A stretch of 64,000 nucleotides of DNA from Proteobacteria bacterium 005FR1 (GTDB lineage: Bacteria > Pseudomonadota > Gammaproteobacteria > Pseudomonadales > Cellvibrionaceae), in the NCBI GenBank assembly GCA_026192395.1, contig WACF01000001.1:366977-430976 (forward strand), given 5' to 3'. Shown here piece after piece: positions 54,097 to 63,340 of the stretch. The notes below the pieces were generated by a model. That model had not been told where the DNA came from and made no database searches. It saw only the letters and a program-made list of their open reading frames with translations. The number at the start of each line of letters is the position of its first letter. Position 1 is the stretch's first letter. Made by a program: the position numbers and the translations under genes.

Positions 54097-54627
54097 TTAT
54101 AGGGTGAATTGATTGGCCACCAACAGCTGACTGCCCATCGCCACACTGGTGCCGAGGGTTGCCCCAGCCAAGGTATCGGTAGGGAAGTGAACGCCCAGCA
54201 TCACGCGCGAACCGGCTACGCAACAGGCCCACGGGTACATGAACCAGGCAGCGCCAGGGAAGTGGGAGTAGAGGAGGGTCGCCATAAGAAATGCAGCGGA
54301 CGTATGCCCGGATGGAAAACTGAATCTGTCGGCTGCTTTGATCATGCTTTCGAAGCCGGGGATGGCATCCGGGGGCCGGTTCCGTTGGATTTTGTTCTTT
54401 AAAACGAAATAGCAACCGCGTTCTGCAACGAAGGCGGTCACCGCGGTGACCAGAAAGTGATAGTATCCCTGCGACCAGGCAAGCAGACCGAGCAAGCCAT
54501 AAAGATGACCATCGGCCGAGCGGGAAACTTTTCTGCTGATCGCCACCAGGTAGCGACGGCAGCGACGCTGATGGCACCAGCTGAAAGTCAGGTGATCGAA
54601 GTGGATGGCGGTGATGATGATTCGCAT
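54097..54627 (-). CDS. PAP2-family phosphatase
   Basis: A 176-residue integral membrane phosphatase with all three PAP2 motifs: KX6RP (K77 to R84-P85), PSGH (105-108) and SRX5HX3D (S140-R141, H147, D151). These enzymes dephosphorylate phosphatidate or undecaprenyl diphosphate. It lies just upstream of the glycosyltransferase gene on the same strand. Substrate cannot be told from sequence. Confidence 0.88.
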   Translation of the reverse strand: MRIIITAIHFDHLTFSWCHQRRCRRYLVAISRKVSRSADGHLYGLLGLLAWSQGYYHFLVTAVTAFVAERGCYFVLKNKIQRNRPPDAIPGFESMIKAADRFSFPSGHTSAAFLMATLLYSHFPGAAWFMYPWACCVAGSRVMLGVHFPTDTLAGATLGTSVAMGSQLLVANQFTL

Positions 54628-54770
54628 ACAGTTATCCGGCTATTCTCCACAGCCGCAACCGTACGCCGGGTTTCTAAAACTTTTGTGATAAGCTCGTGGC
54701 AGTTACGTGACAATGCACGTGTTTGCAACAGCTAATGTTCCAAAGAAAAGAGCGCAGTGAGAGGGGAGTT

Positions 54771-55391
54771 ATGCAAGAGCAGCTGGAAGTGATGCTCAGC
54801 CTGCAAGACGATATGAATACACGGGTTCACCCCGGCTGGCGCGATCAGGGTTACGCCTGGCATCGAGCTGTTTGGATCGAATGCGCCGAAATGCTCGACC
54901 ATTACGGCTGGAAATGGTGGAAAAAGCAGTCCCCGGATGTGGAACAGGTCAGGCTCGAACTGATCGACATTTGGCACTTCGGGCTCAGCATGCTGCTGCT
55001 CGAAAAACAGAGTGCAGACGAGATCGCCCAAGTGATTTCTGCCGCCGAAAGCAGCAGCGATGGAGTGGGGCCTTTTCCCGAAGAGTTGGAGCATTTTGTC
55101 GCGGGCATTCTGAACACTCGGCGCTTCGATGTCGGCGGTTTTATCCGGCTGACGCGAGCGATCGACCTGAGCTTTGGTGAGCTGTATACCTCCTACGTCG
55201 GCAAGAATGTTCTCAACTTTTTCCGCCAGGACAATGGCTATCAGGACGGAAGCTACCGCAAGCTGTGGGGCGGCCGGGAAGACAACGAACATCTGGTGGA
55301 GCTGGCGCGAAGTCTCGATTCATCGCGGTCGGATTTCAAGGATCAGCTCTACCGGGCTCTGACTGAACGCTATGAGTCCTCCGCCGAGTAG
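54771..55391 (+). CDS. dimeric (all-alpha) dUTP diphosphatase-like enzyme
   Basis: A 206-residue protein of the all-alpha NTP pyrophosphatase superfamily, similar to dimeric dUTPases of Campylobacter and trypanosomatids. Metal-binding motifs are E37/E40 (WIECAEM), then E63/D66 and His69 (ELIDIWHF), and a following SYVGKNVLNFFRQDNGY that resembles the nucleotide-binding part. ATG 54771 has a GAGGGGAG site. It would hydrolyse dUTP to dUMP, upstream of the dTMP made into dTDP by Tmk. Confidence 0.85.
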   Translation: MQEQLEVMLSLQDDMNTRVHPGWRDQGYAWHRAVWIECAEMLDHYGWKWWKKQSPDVEQVRLELIDIWHFGLSMLLLEKQSADEIAQVISAAESSSDGVGPFPEELEHFVAGILNTRRFDVGGFIRLTRAIDLSFGELYTSYVGKNVLNFFRQDNGYQDGSYRKLWGGREDNEHLVELARSLDSSRSDFKDQLYRALTERYESSAE

Positions 55392-55542
55392 CGTCCTGCC
55401 TAGTGAAAAATCTGGCCAATTCCCTATAATGCGCACCCGCGTTGCCGGTTGCGCCTTCCCTTATGGGATGGGCGGCCAAAATTTGATCAGTTTCGAACGG
55501 TAGCGCCCGAAATACCTCACCCATCTACAATGGAGAAACATC

Positions 55543-56529
55543 GTGAAAGCACCAGTTCGAGTAGCCGTCACTGGCGCGGCGGGTCAAATCAGCTATTCCC
55601 TTTTGTTTCGTATCGCTGCCGGCGAAATGCTGGGCAAAGATCAGCCCGTAATTCTGCAGATGCTCGAGATTACTCCTGCGCTGGGGGCACTGAACGGCGT
55701 CGCCATGGAGCTCGACGACTGCGCTTTCCCGCTGTTGGCCGGCATGGTCTGCACCGATGATCCCAACGTAGCATTCAAAGATGCCGATTACGCCTTGTTG
55801 GTAGGAGCGCGTCCCCGCGGCCCCGGCATGGAGCGCAAGGATCTGCTGGAAGCCAATGCGGCGATCTTCAGTGTTCAGGGTAAGGCGATCAACGATCACG
55901 CCAGCCGCGATATCCGGGTTCTCGTGGTGGGCAACCCCGCAAACACGAACGCTCTGATCGCCCAGCGTAATGCGCCGGATATCAATCCGCGACAGTTCAC
56001 CGCCATGACGCGCCTGGATCATAATCGTGCCATGACACAGCTTGCACAAAAAACCGGCAAGTCTATCAACGACATTACTCACCTGACCATCTGGGGCAAT
56101 CACTCCTCGACTCAATACCCGGATATTCACCACGCGAAAGTGGCCGGTGCCGACGCCATGGGCCTGATCGACCAGGCGTGGTATGAGAACGACTTCATCC
56201 CCACCGTTCAGCAGCGAGGAGCGGCCATCATCGACGCTCGCGGCGCCTCCAGTGCGGCATCCGCGGCCAATGCCGCCATCTTCCATATGCGCGACTGGGC
56301 GCTGGGCACTCCGGGAGATGACTGGGTGAGCATGGGCATCTACAGCGATGGCAGCTACGGCATTGAGCAAGGACTGATCTACTCGTTCCCCTGTCGTTGC
56401 AAAAACGGTGACTGGGAAATCGTGCAGGGACTCGAAGTGAATGAATTCTCCCGCAAGAAAATGGAAGCGACTGAGACAGAGTTGAAGGAAGAGCGCAACG
56501 CGGTCAAGGATCTGTTGCCCGGCGCCTAA
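55543..56529 (+). CDS. mdh: malate dehydrogenase
   Basis: NAD-dependent enzyme of the TCA cycle, 328 residues. The start is GTG 55543 behind GGAGA, with the family N-terminus [25 protein letters not shown]. The catalytic segments are [13 protein letters not shown] and [12 protein letters not shown] (His-Asp pair with substrate Arg). The sequence belongs to the type related to cytosolic mdh rather than E. coli Mdh. Followed by a strong terminator. Confidence 0.95.
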   Translation: MKAPVRVAVTGAAGQISYSLLFRIAAGEMLGKDQPVILQMLEITPALGALNGVAMELDDCAFPLLAGMVCTDDPNVAFKDADYALLVGARPRGPGMERKDLLEANAAIFSVQGKAINDHASRDIRVLVVGNPANTNALIAQRNAPDINPRQFTAMTRLDHNRAMTQLAQKTGKSINDITHLTIWGNHSSTQYPDIHHAKVAGADAMGLIDQAWYENDFIPTVQQRGAAIIDARGASSAASAANAAIFHMRDWALGTPGDDWVSMGIYSDGSYGIEQGLIYSFPCRCKNGDWEIVQGLEVNEFSRKKMEATETELKEERNAVKDLLPGA

Positions 56530-56573
56530 GGTTCGACTTTAGCCGGTCCCGACAAGTCGTCGGTCCTGACAAG

Positions 56574-56605
56574 AAAGCCGCAAGCGGATGTTTGCGGCTT
56601 TTTTG
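56574..56605 (+). terminator. terminator of mdh
   Basis: Ten-bp stem (56574-56583/56592-56601), eight-base loop and a T6 tract. Confidence 0.85.
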
Positions 56606-56722
56606 TATCCGCAGGCCGAAGAGATTTTGTTTTACTTAGCTGCTTGCACTTAGCAACTTCGTACTTAGTCGGTATCGTAATTAGCCAATCTGAAAACAAG
56701 TGAAAGAAAGAGGTAGATCCAG

Positions 56723-57205
56723 ATGGCCTTCCCCAAAATCGGCAACCTGGCCCCCGCATTCTCACTGCCGAATCAGGACGGTGAAACGGTGAGCCTGAAG
56801 CAGTTCAGGGACAAGAAAAACGTCGTTTTGTATTTCTATCCCAAGGCCATGACGCCCGGCTGTACCACCCAGGCCTGTGAATTACAGGACTCGCTGAAGG
56901 CCTATGACAAACTGGACGCCGTTGTCCTTGGAGTGAGCCCGGATCCGGTTTCCCGATTAGGGAAATTCCGGGAGAAATACTCCCTCACTTTTGACCTACT
57001 GTCCGATGAGGACCACGCAGTCGCGGATAAGTACGGCGTCTGGGGATTGAAGAAGTTTATGGGGCGGGAGTTCATGGGACTCATCCGTACCACCTTCATC
57101 ATCGGAAAGGATGGTCGCCTCGTCCACATCATGGATAAGGTGAAAACCAAGACTCACCATGACGACGTGATCGCCAGGATCGAGGAGCTGGGCCTCGGAA
57201 GATAA
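56723..57205 (+). CDS. bcp: BCP-type peroxiredoxin
   Basis: Thiol-dependent peroxidase, 160 residues. The peroxidatic and second cysteine are both present in MTPGCTTQACELQD, which corresponds to C45 and C50 of E. coli Bcp. VSLKQFRDKKNVVLYFYPK and the C-terminal TTFIIGKDGRLVHIMDKVK fit the family. Transcribed alone after mdh. Confidence 0.93.
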   Translation: MAFPKIGNLAPAFSLPNQDGETVSLKQFRDKKNVVLYFYPKAMTPGCTTQACELQDSLKAYDKLDAVVLGVSPDPVSRLGKFREKYSLTFDLLSDEDHAVADKYGVWGLKKFMGREFMGLIRTTFIIGKDGRLVHIMDKVKTKTHHDDVIARIEELGLGR

Positions 57206-57532
57206 GCTGAGGACCGATTAGGATTTGGGGCCCGGTTTTTCGAACGATACGCCAATTCCGAGACCGCTTTTCATTTCCGGTTGACACCTTCTGTGAGCTG
57301 CTATAGCGTCTTTAATCAGCCCGCCTGAGAGGCTGTTCTTTTCTCGCATGACCGGCTTTGCCACCGGCTCTACCCGTATCCCACCGCGGCGCAGGGTCGG
57401 ATGAATGTCACATTCCAATACAAAGTGACGTACACAAAGTTGGTCCCTGGGGCATGTTGGAATTACCTTAGACACGCTGACAATAGTGATCAGTAAAACC
57501 GTAGAGCAGGTATTTGCTGGGAGATGCCGTGG
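57206..57532. other. intergenic region upstream of the GAF-AraC gene
   Basis: 327 bp with no gene on the plus strand; the minus-strand open frame across it extends into the next gene and is a shadow. A TTGACA (57281-57286) with TATAGC 15 bp later is a possible but poorly spaced promoter for the regulator. Confidence 0.45.
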
Positions 57533-58537
57533 ATGGATCATAAGCTTATGGAGAGTTGGACCTCGCAACCCACCACCATGGGCACTGCCCAAAGCCCTCT
57601 TTACTCTGAAGAAATGCTGGACCAGTACGATCTGGAATCCTTTGAGGATAGGCTGAGATTTCTGTATCGCCAGCTTTGCCAGCCGCAGGATAACAACGAT
57701 AGCCAGGCGGCAACGTTTCTGGAGATCGGCTGCCGCATCCTCAATGCGGATCGTGCATTCATCGTGTCTTCGTCGGGGTCGATTTATCGCCATGTATTTG
57801 TCTATCGCCGAAAGGCCAAGCTCATTGATCACGAGTTGACCGATTCGGAGGAGAGCGTTTACAGGATCATTATCGACAACGACAGTCTCTCTGACCCGGT
57901 CAGCGGTGAGCAGAACCCTTTGAACTCTCCGCTGATGGCGGTCAACGGTGGCGCTATTTGCCACTATTTTGGAGTACCGATCATAAATTCCGGGAACAAA
58001 TGTGGCGTTTTGTGTTTCTTAGCTCCCACGAGGATTAACCTGTCACCTCGTGACCTCGAAACCCTTCAACTTATGGCAGAAGGAGTCGCCAGAATGATCG
58101 AACTACAAAACGTGCAAGAAAAAAACCGGATCGAAGAAATCCGTGGGTTTGCAACTGCTGGGGTTAAATCGCTGGACGAATACATCAGCCAGGCTCGACT
58201 GCCAGAAGTCTATGGCGTATCGGGTCGGGTGGTGGAAGTTCTGCAGCGTCGCATTGGCAAGCAGCCGCTGGCCATTGACTACATCGCTGAAGAACTGAAC
58301 CTGTCCAAGCGAACCTTGCAACGTCGCTTGCAACAGCAGAATGTCAGCTTTGCCCAACTGCGTGATCAGGTTCGTTTCCACTATTCTATCGACTACCTGA
58401 TTCATCAGAACATGAGCATCGATGCCATTTCAGCTGCCCTCGATTTTTCCGATCGCACCAGCTTTACCAATGCGTTCAAGCGCTGGACATCACTTTCACC
58501 CAGCTCTTTTCGAAAGCTGTTCCGCGACTACGCATGA
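57533..58537 (+). CDS. GAF-domain AraC-type transcriptional regulator
   Basis: A 334-residue regulator. Residues about 35-185 look like a GAF sensor domain (EIGCRILNADRAFIVSS, CHYFGVPIINSGNKCGVLCFLAP) and residues about 235-334 an AraC DNA-binding domain (IAEELNLSKRTLQRRLQQQ ... IDAISAALDFSDRTSFTNAFKRWTSLSPSSFRK). ATG 57533 is preferred because GGGAG is nine bases before it; the ATG at 57524 directly abuts that site. The GAF ligand and targets are unknown. Confidence 0.85.
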   Translation: MDHKLMESWTSQPTTMGTAQSPLYSEEMLDQYDLESFEDRLRFLYRQLCQPQDNNDSQAATFLEIGCRILNADRAFIVSSSGSIYRHVFVYRRKAKLIDHELTDSEESVYRIIIDNDSLSDPVSGEQNPLNSPLMAVNGGAICHYFGVPIINSGNKCGVLCFLAPTRINLSPRDLETLQLMAEGVARMIELQNVQEKNRIEEIRGFATAGVKSLDEYISQARLPEVYGVSGRVVEVLQRRIGKQPLAIDYIAEELNLSKRTLQRRLQQQNVSFAQLRDQVRFHYSIDYLIHQNMSIDAISAALDFSDRTSFTNAFKRWTSLSPSSFRKLFRDYA

Positions 58538-58565
58538 AGTAAGGCAGGATAAGCAACACTCCGAT

Positions 58566-58599
58566 ATGGGCTCTCCTGCCTGCAGGCGAGCCCATTTTA
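58566..58599 (+). terminator. terminator of the GAF-AraC gene
   Basis: Eight-bp perfect stem (58566-58573/58588-58595) with a 14-base loop and a TTTATT tail. Confidence 0.75.
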
Positions 58600-58666
58600 T
58601 TGCCTGGGTTTTGCAAAAAGGGTAGAGTTGTCGCCTTTCCGTTCTGCGAAACTAACGAGGTAATGC

Positions 58667-58999
58667 ATGGACTTCCTGATCCCCGCCGCCATGGCACAAG
58701 CTCAGACAGGTCAGCCGGCCCAGAGCCCCTGGACCTTCTTTATCATGATGGGCGGTCTGTTCTTGTTCATGTACCTGTTCATGATCAGGCCTCAGCAGAA
58801 GCGGGCAAAGGAACACAAGGAGCTGGTCTCATCGTTGAGCAAGGGTGACGAAGTGCTGCTCAACAGCGGATTGGTGGGCAAGGTCAACAAGGTGGACGAA
58901 AACTACATCGTTGTTGAAGTGGCGGATAACACCGAGCTCAAATTCCAGAAAGTCGCCGTCCATGCGGTTCTGCCCAAAGGTACCCTGAAGTCCATCTGA
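58667..58999 (+). CDS. yajC: preprotein translocase subunit YajC
   Basis: A 110-residue single-pass inner-membrane protein (helix at about 22-43, then RPQQKRAKEHKELVSSLSKGDEVL), a companion of SecDF. Family-typical N-terminus with MDFLIPAAMAQ. It stands alone between an AraC-type gene and a desulfhydrase gene; the usual tgt, secD and secF neighbours are absent. It could be the only yajC displaced from its operon or a second copy. Confidence 0.92.
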   Translation: MDFLIPAAMAQAQTGQPAQSPWTFFIMMGGLFLFMYLFMIRPQQKRAKEHKELVSSLSKGDEVLLNSGLVGKVNKVDENYIVVEVADNTELKFQKVAVHAVLPKGTLKSI

Positions 59000-59016
59000 T
59001 CTCCTCCCCGAATTGG

Positions 59017-59051
59017 AGCTTGTCGCCTTCGCTAAGCGGAGGCGACAAGCT
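59017..59051 (+). terminator. stem-loop after yajC
   Basis: A 12-bp perfect inverted repeat (59017-59028/59040-59051) with an 11-base loop, 18 bp past the yajC stop. It lacks a T run, so it may limit read-through or protect the message rather than terminate strictly. Confidence 0.5.
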
Positions 59052-59119
59052 TGAAATGGAGCCTCTGCTGACATAGGCTTCGGAGGTCTCGCCCTCCTGA
59101 CCAGGCAGCTGTTTCCACC

Positions 59120-60127
59120 ATGTCCTTTTCCTTCCCAAAACGTCTTCCGCTGGCCCGTACGCCAACTCCCATGCAATTTCTTGGCCGGGTGTCCGCTGAT
59201 CTGGGCGGTCCACGTATCTGGATCAAGCGGGACGATCTGACCGGTTCGGCTTTGAGCGGTAACAAAATTCGCAAACTGGAGTTTACGGTTGCCCAGGCAT
59301 TGGAGGAGGGCTGCGACACTTTGATCACCTGTGGGGGGGTGCAGTCGAACCACTGCCGGGCCACCGCCATCGTCGCTGCGCAACTAGGCCTGCATTGCTG
59401 CTTGGTTCTGCGGGAGGATGCGGTCCCCACACCCGATGGGAATCTGCTGCTGGATTATCTGGCGGGCGCTAACGTTCAGACAGTCAGCAAGAGCGAGTAT
59501 GTCAGGAATCTCTCCGGCTTGTTCGCTCACTGGCAGGACTGGTATGCAGCGCGGGGGCACAAAGCATTCGTGATCCCCACTGGAGCAAGCGACGAGATCG
59601 GCGTCTGGGGCTATATCGCGGCCTGCCAGGAATTGAAGCAAGATTTCAACGAACAAGGGATCACGCCGTCATCCATCATTGTGGCCACAGGCTCTGGTGG
59701 CACTCAGGCGGGTTTGACTGCCGGGGCCGCTTTATTCGACCTCGGGGCGAGAGTCACAGGCATTGCCGTATGCGACAGCGGGGCTTACTTTCAGCGCAAG
59801 GTGCGAGATGATCTCGAGCATTGGCTGTCCCGCTATCGGGTGGATTTTTCTCTCGACCAGCTGGACATCCACACCAACGCGGAGTTTATCGGCCCCGGCT
59901 ACGGGATTGCCGGGCCTGAGGTCTACGAGACTATTCGTTATCTTGGTCGTCGGGAAGGGATTCTTCTCGATCCGGTCTATACCGGCAAAGCTTTTCACGG
60001 TCTTCTGGAGCTGATTAAAGGCGGAGACTTCGCGGGCGAAACCGACGTTGTGTTCGTGCACACCGGCGGAATATTTGGGCTATATCCGCATCGCGGGAAT
60101 CTGATTCCGAACGAAAACCGACCCTGA
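59120..60127 (+). CDS. D-cysteine desulfhydrase / ACC deaminase family PLP enzyme
   Basis: A 335-residue fold type II PLP enzyme. The PLP lysine lies in LSGNKIRKLEF, with CGGVQSNHCRATA, VVATGSGGTQAGLTAG (phosphate loop) and the C-terminal DPVYTGKAFHGL. The layout matches D-cysteine desulfhydrase (DcyD), which makes pyruvate, sulfide and ammonia; the related ACC deaminase has the same fold. The specificity residue cannot be settled by eye. Adjacent downstream is an amino-acid symporter gene. Confidence 0.85.
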   Translation: MSFSFPKRLPLARTPTPMQFLGRVSADLGGPRIWIKRDDLTGSALSGNKIRKLEFTVAQALEEGCDTLITCGGVQSNHCRATAIVAAQLGLHCCLVLREDAVPTPDGNLLLDYLAGANVQTVSKSEYVRNLSGLFAHWQDWYAARGHKAFVIPTGASDEIGVWGYIAACQELKQDFNEQGITPSSIIVATGSGGTQAGLTAGAALFDLGARVTGIAVCDSGAYFQRKVRDDLEHWLSRYRVDFSLDQLDIHTNAEFIGPGYGIAGPEVYETIRYLGRREGILLDPVYTGKAFHGLLELIKGGDFAGETDVVFVHTGGIFGLYPHRGNLIPNENRP

Positions 60128-60140
60128 GCAGATAATAACA

Positions 60141-61490
60141 ATGGAAATTCTCCAGCAGTTGAACAGCATCGCCTGGGGCCCTTGGATGCTGGCCCTGATC
60201 CTCGGTACCGGCAGCTTTCTGATGATCGCTCTTCGCGGCATTCCCCTGCGCCGGATCGGCTATGGTTTTCGGCAACTGGCCCGCGGACGGCAGGGCAGTG
60301 GAGAAGGGGAGATCTCACCCTTTCACGCATTGATGACCTCGCTCTCGGCAACCATCGGGACTGGCAACATCGCCGGTGTGGCAACGGCGATCGGCCTGGG
60401 CGGACCCGGCGCGTTGTTTTGGATGTGGTGTAGCGCCCTGGTTGGCATGGCCACCAAATACGCCGAAGCGGTCTGCGCCGTCCACTTCCGGGAAACCGAT
60501 GAAGACGGTCAATATGTGGGCGGCCCCATGTACTACATCAAGAACGGCCTTGGACGACGCTGGGCCTGGCTCGGTGGCGCCTTTGCGGTATTCGGCAGCG
60601 TCGCCGGTTTCGGAATTGGCAATGCGGTTCAGGCCCATTCCGTGGCTGATGCCATGAGCACCGCATTTGGCGTCAGTCCGGTCGTCGTGGGTCTGGTGCT
60701 CATGGTGCTGGTGGGGCTGGTCTTGCTTGGCGGCATCAAGCGAATTTCCAAGGTGGCAGCCAAAGTCGTCCCGGTGATGGGTATTGGCTACCTTCTTGGT
60801 GGCATTTGGGTTCTCGCCGTCAACATAGAGGAGATTCCGGCAGCGATCGCTCTCATTGTGCACAGCGCCTTCAATCCCGTGGCGGCGCAAGGCGGCTTTG
60901 CCGGTGCCGCGGTGGCAATGGCCATTCGGTTTGGTGTGGCTCGGGGAGTGTTCTCAAATGAAGCGGGCTTGGGCAGTGCGCCCATTGCACACGCGGCGGC
61001 CAAGACCAACAGCCCGGTGCGTCAGGGCGTGATTGCGATGCTGGGTACGTTTATCGATACCCTGGTGATCTGCTCCATCACCGGTCTCGCCATTGTCGTC
61101 ACCGGTGTCTGGGCTGGAGAAGAGCAGGGCGTGGCCATGTCCCAGGCGGCCTTTCTGAGCGCTATACCACTCGGCGACAAGTTCGTTTCCATCAGCCTCA
61201 TCTTTTTCGCATTTACCACGATACTGGGCTGGAGCTATTACGGCGAGCGCTGTGCTCAGTACCTGTTCGGGGCGCGGATCGAACTTCCGTTCCGAATTGC
61301 CTGGGTGCTGATGATTCCGGTGGGTTCTTTTGTGGTCGGGTTGGACGCGGTCTGGATGCTGGCGGACACGCTCAATGGCTTCATGGCGGTGCCGAATCTG
61401 ATCGCATTACTCTTGCTTTCTGGCGTCGTGGTCAGGCTAACCCGTGAGTACTTTAGCGGTTCAAAACTCGCGCGATCAGCGCACGGCTAG
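60141..61490 (+). CDS. AGCS family alanine/glycine:Na+ symporter
   Basis: A 449-residue transporter with about ten to eleven membrane helices. AGCS signatures are present: LSATIGTGNIAGVATAI, GALFWMWCSALVGMATKYAEA, GIGNAVQAHSV and FSNEAGLGSAPIAHAAAKTN. It takes up small neutral amino acids (alanine, glycine, possibly D-amino acids) with sodium. It lies 13 bp after the desulfhydrase gene, suggesting joint use of an amino acid substrate. Convergent with the kinase gene. Confidence 0.92.
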   Translation: MEILQQLNSIAWGPWMLALILGTGSFLMIALRGIPLRRIGYGFRQLARGRQGSGEGEISPFHALMTSLSATIGTGNIAGVATAIGLGGPGALFWMWCSALVGMATKYAEAVCAVHFRETDEDGQYVGGPMYYIKNGLGRRWAWLGGAFAVFGSVAGFGIGNAVQAHSVADAMSTAFGVSPVVVGLVLMVLVGLVLLGGIKRISKVAAKVVPVMGIGYLLGGIWVLAVNIEEIPAAIALIVHSAFNPVAAQGGFAGAAVAMAIRFGVARGVFSNEAGLGSAPIAHAAAKTNSPVRQGVIAMLGTFIDTLVICSITGLAIVVTGVWAGEEQGVAMSQAAFLSAIPLGDKFVSISLIFFAFTTILGWSYYGERCAQYLFGARIELPFRIAWVLMIPVGSFVVGLDAVWMLADTLNGFMAVPNLIALLLLSGVVVRLTREYFSGSKLARSAHG

Positions 61491-61500
61491 GGCATGCCGA

Positions 61501-62379
61501 TCAGGTAAATTGTCTCACTGCCGACATCGCTTGCGAATGGTACGAGCCGCCAAAGAGATTCAAGTGATTCAGCAGGTGGTATACATTGTAGACCGTCGCG
61601 CGCTCGCGCCATTCTGGTTCGAGAGGGTTTGTTTCCACGTAGCTCTGATAGAAGCTTTCAGCAAACCCTCCGAATAAACGCGTCATGGCAATTTCCGCTT
61701 CCGGCCAGCCCCAGTAGGCAGCCGGATCGATCAGCACCGGCTCGCCTGCGTTATCCACGTGGATATTCCCGCCCCAGAGATCGCCGTGGATTAGCGCCGG
61801 TCGTTGGATGGGTACCAACTCCGCCAGCCGATTGGCAAACCGTTCCACTTCCGACAGTTCTTGCTGCTGCAGCCGCCCATTGTCAAAGGCCAGTTTCGCC
61901 TGATATATGATGCGGTGTTCGCGGTAGAAGGTGTAACCGTCGGGAGTGGGTGGATTCGGCTGGGGTGTGGGTCCGCAGTAGTTGTCCCGCTGAAAACCGA
62001 AAAGCTCTTGGGGTTGCCGGTGCATCTCTGCCAGTCCGCGGCCAAGAGCCTCCCAGTAGCCGGTCTTCTTTTGACCGCCAGGTAGATATTCAAGCACCAG
62101 AAAATATCGGCTCACGAACACTACCCGTGGCACCCGCAATGTTCTCGTGTCGGCAAGCGCCTGTAAGCCCGCGGCTTCCGCCGCGAAGAAGTCCGGCGCC
62201 GCGGCCCTGTTCTGCTTGATGCAGAATCGTTCACCAGAGGCGGTCGTTAGCAGAGCGGTATCGTTGATGTCGCCGCCCGCAAGAGGCCTAAGGTCATGGC
62301 GACCCGAATACCCGGCATCTCTCAGCCATTCTGCAGGAGTTTCTATCCAGTCTTTTTCCCGTAGCTTGTCGTCTTTCAT
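61501..62379 (-). CDS. fructosamine kinase family protein
   Basis: A 292-residue protein of the fructosamine/ketosamine-3-kinase family, related to aminoglycoside phosphotransferases. The catalytic loop is LIHGDLWGGNIHVD and the metal-binding DPAAYWG motif follows; the N-terminal lysine region GERFCIKQNRA is present. These enzymes phosphorylate glycated proteins or free ketosamines so that they decay. It starts at ATG 62379, 43 bp from the divergent nucleotidase gene. Confidence 0.9.
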   Translation of the reverse strand: MKDDKLREKDWIETPAEWLRDAGYSGRHDLRPLAGGDINDTALLTTASGERFCIKQNRAAAPDFFAAEAAGLQALADTRTLRVPRVVFVSRYFLVLEYLPGGQKKTGYWEALGRGLAEMHRQPQELFGFQRDNYCGPTPQPNPPTPDGYTFYREHRIIYQAKLAFDNGRLQQQELSEVERFANRLAELVPIQRPALIHGDLWGGNIHVDNAGEPVLIDPAAYWGWPEAEIAMTRLFGGFAESFYQSYVETNPLEPEWRERATVYNVYHLLNHLNLFGGSYHSQAMSAVRQFT

Positions 62380-62422
62380 GCAATAAAACTACAATGAGTC
62401 CATTCTCAACAAGGGTTTGACC

Positions 62423-63340
62423 ATGCCGACAAATTTTGGCAACAAATTGGTGATCGCAATTTCCAGTCGCGCGCTGTTCAACCTTAATGACAGCAACGAA
62501 GTCTTTGAAAAACACGGTCTGGATGCGTACTCACAGTACCAAATCGAACATGAGAACGAAATTCTCGAACCCGGTGATGCCTTTCCTCTGGTGCAGAAGC
62601 TGCTGCGTCTGAACGAAAGGCTCGGCGAGCCGCGGGTCGAGGTGATTCTCCTGTCGCGCAATAGTGCGGACACCGGCTTGCGCGTATTCAATTCCATCGA
62701 GCATTACGGCCTGACCGTAAGCCGCGCCGCATTCTGCGGCGGTGAAAGCCCGTACCGCTATGTGCAGGCATTTGGCTGCCACCTGTTTCTGTCCACCGAC
62801 GGTGAAGACGTTCGCAATGCATTGGACAACGGGGTTGCAGCTGCTACTTTGATCGCGGCCAAAAACAAGTCGGATCACGGGGATCAGTTGCGTTTTGCCT
62901 TCGATGGCGATGCGGTGTTGTTCTCGGACGAAGCTGAGCAGATCTTCAAGCGCGATGGGCTCGAAGCGTTTGCCAGCAGTGAAAAGGCATCGGCGCGTAA
63001 ACCCCTGCATGGCGGTCCATTCAAGGCATTCCTCTCCGCGCTTCACAACCTGCAGGCAGAGCTGAAGGGCGAGGATAGTCCGATCCGGACTGCGCTCGTC
63101 ACCGCGCGATCCGCGCCGGCGCACGAACGGGTCATTCGCACCCTGCGGGCCTGGGATATACGAATAGATGAGTCGCTGTTTCTCGGAGGGCTGGACAAGG
63201 GGCCGTTTTTGCGCGCCTATGGTGCGGACGTATTCTTCGATGACCAGCGCCAGCATTGTGACTCGGCCTGCGTCCATGTGGCGACCGGCCACGTGCCGCA
63301 CGGGGTAGCGAACAACCCGGTGTCCTCGGAGGAGTCCTAG
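62423..63340 (+). CDS. cytosolic 5'-nucleotidase (NT5C1-like)
   Basis: A 305-residue protein similar to eukaryotic-type cytosolic 5'-nucleotidase I, with KLVIAISSRALFNL, the ISSRALF-type phosphoryl site in place of a DxDxT motif, LLSRNSADTGLRVFNSI, FDGDAVLFSDEAE and VFFDDQ. ATG 62423 has AAGGG eight bases before; TTG 62417 is a less likely start. It should hydrolyse AMP and related 5'-nucleotides. Divergent from the kinase gene and convergent with the permease gene (overlap of four bases). Confidence 0.85.
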   Translation: MPTNFGNKLVIAISSRALFNLNDSNEVFEKHGLDAYSQYQIEHENEILEPGDAFPLVQKLLRLNERLGEPRVEVILLSRNSADTGLRVFNSIEHYGLTVSRAAFCGGESPYRYVQAFGCHLFLSTDGEDVRNALDNGVAAATLIAAKNKSDHGDQLRFAFDGDAVLFSDEAEQIFKRDGLEAFASSEKASARKPLHGGPFKAFLSALHNLQAELKGEDSPIRTALVTARSAPAHERVIRTLRAWDIRIDESLFLGGLDKGPFLRAYGADVFFDDQRQHCDSACVHVATGHVPHGVANNPVSSEES

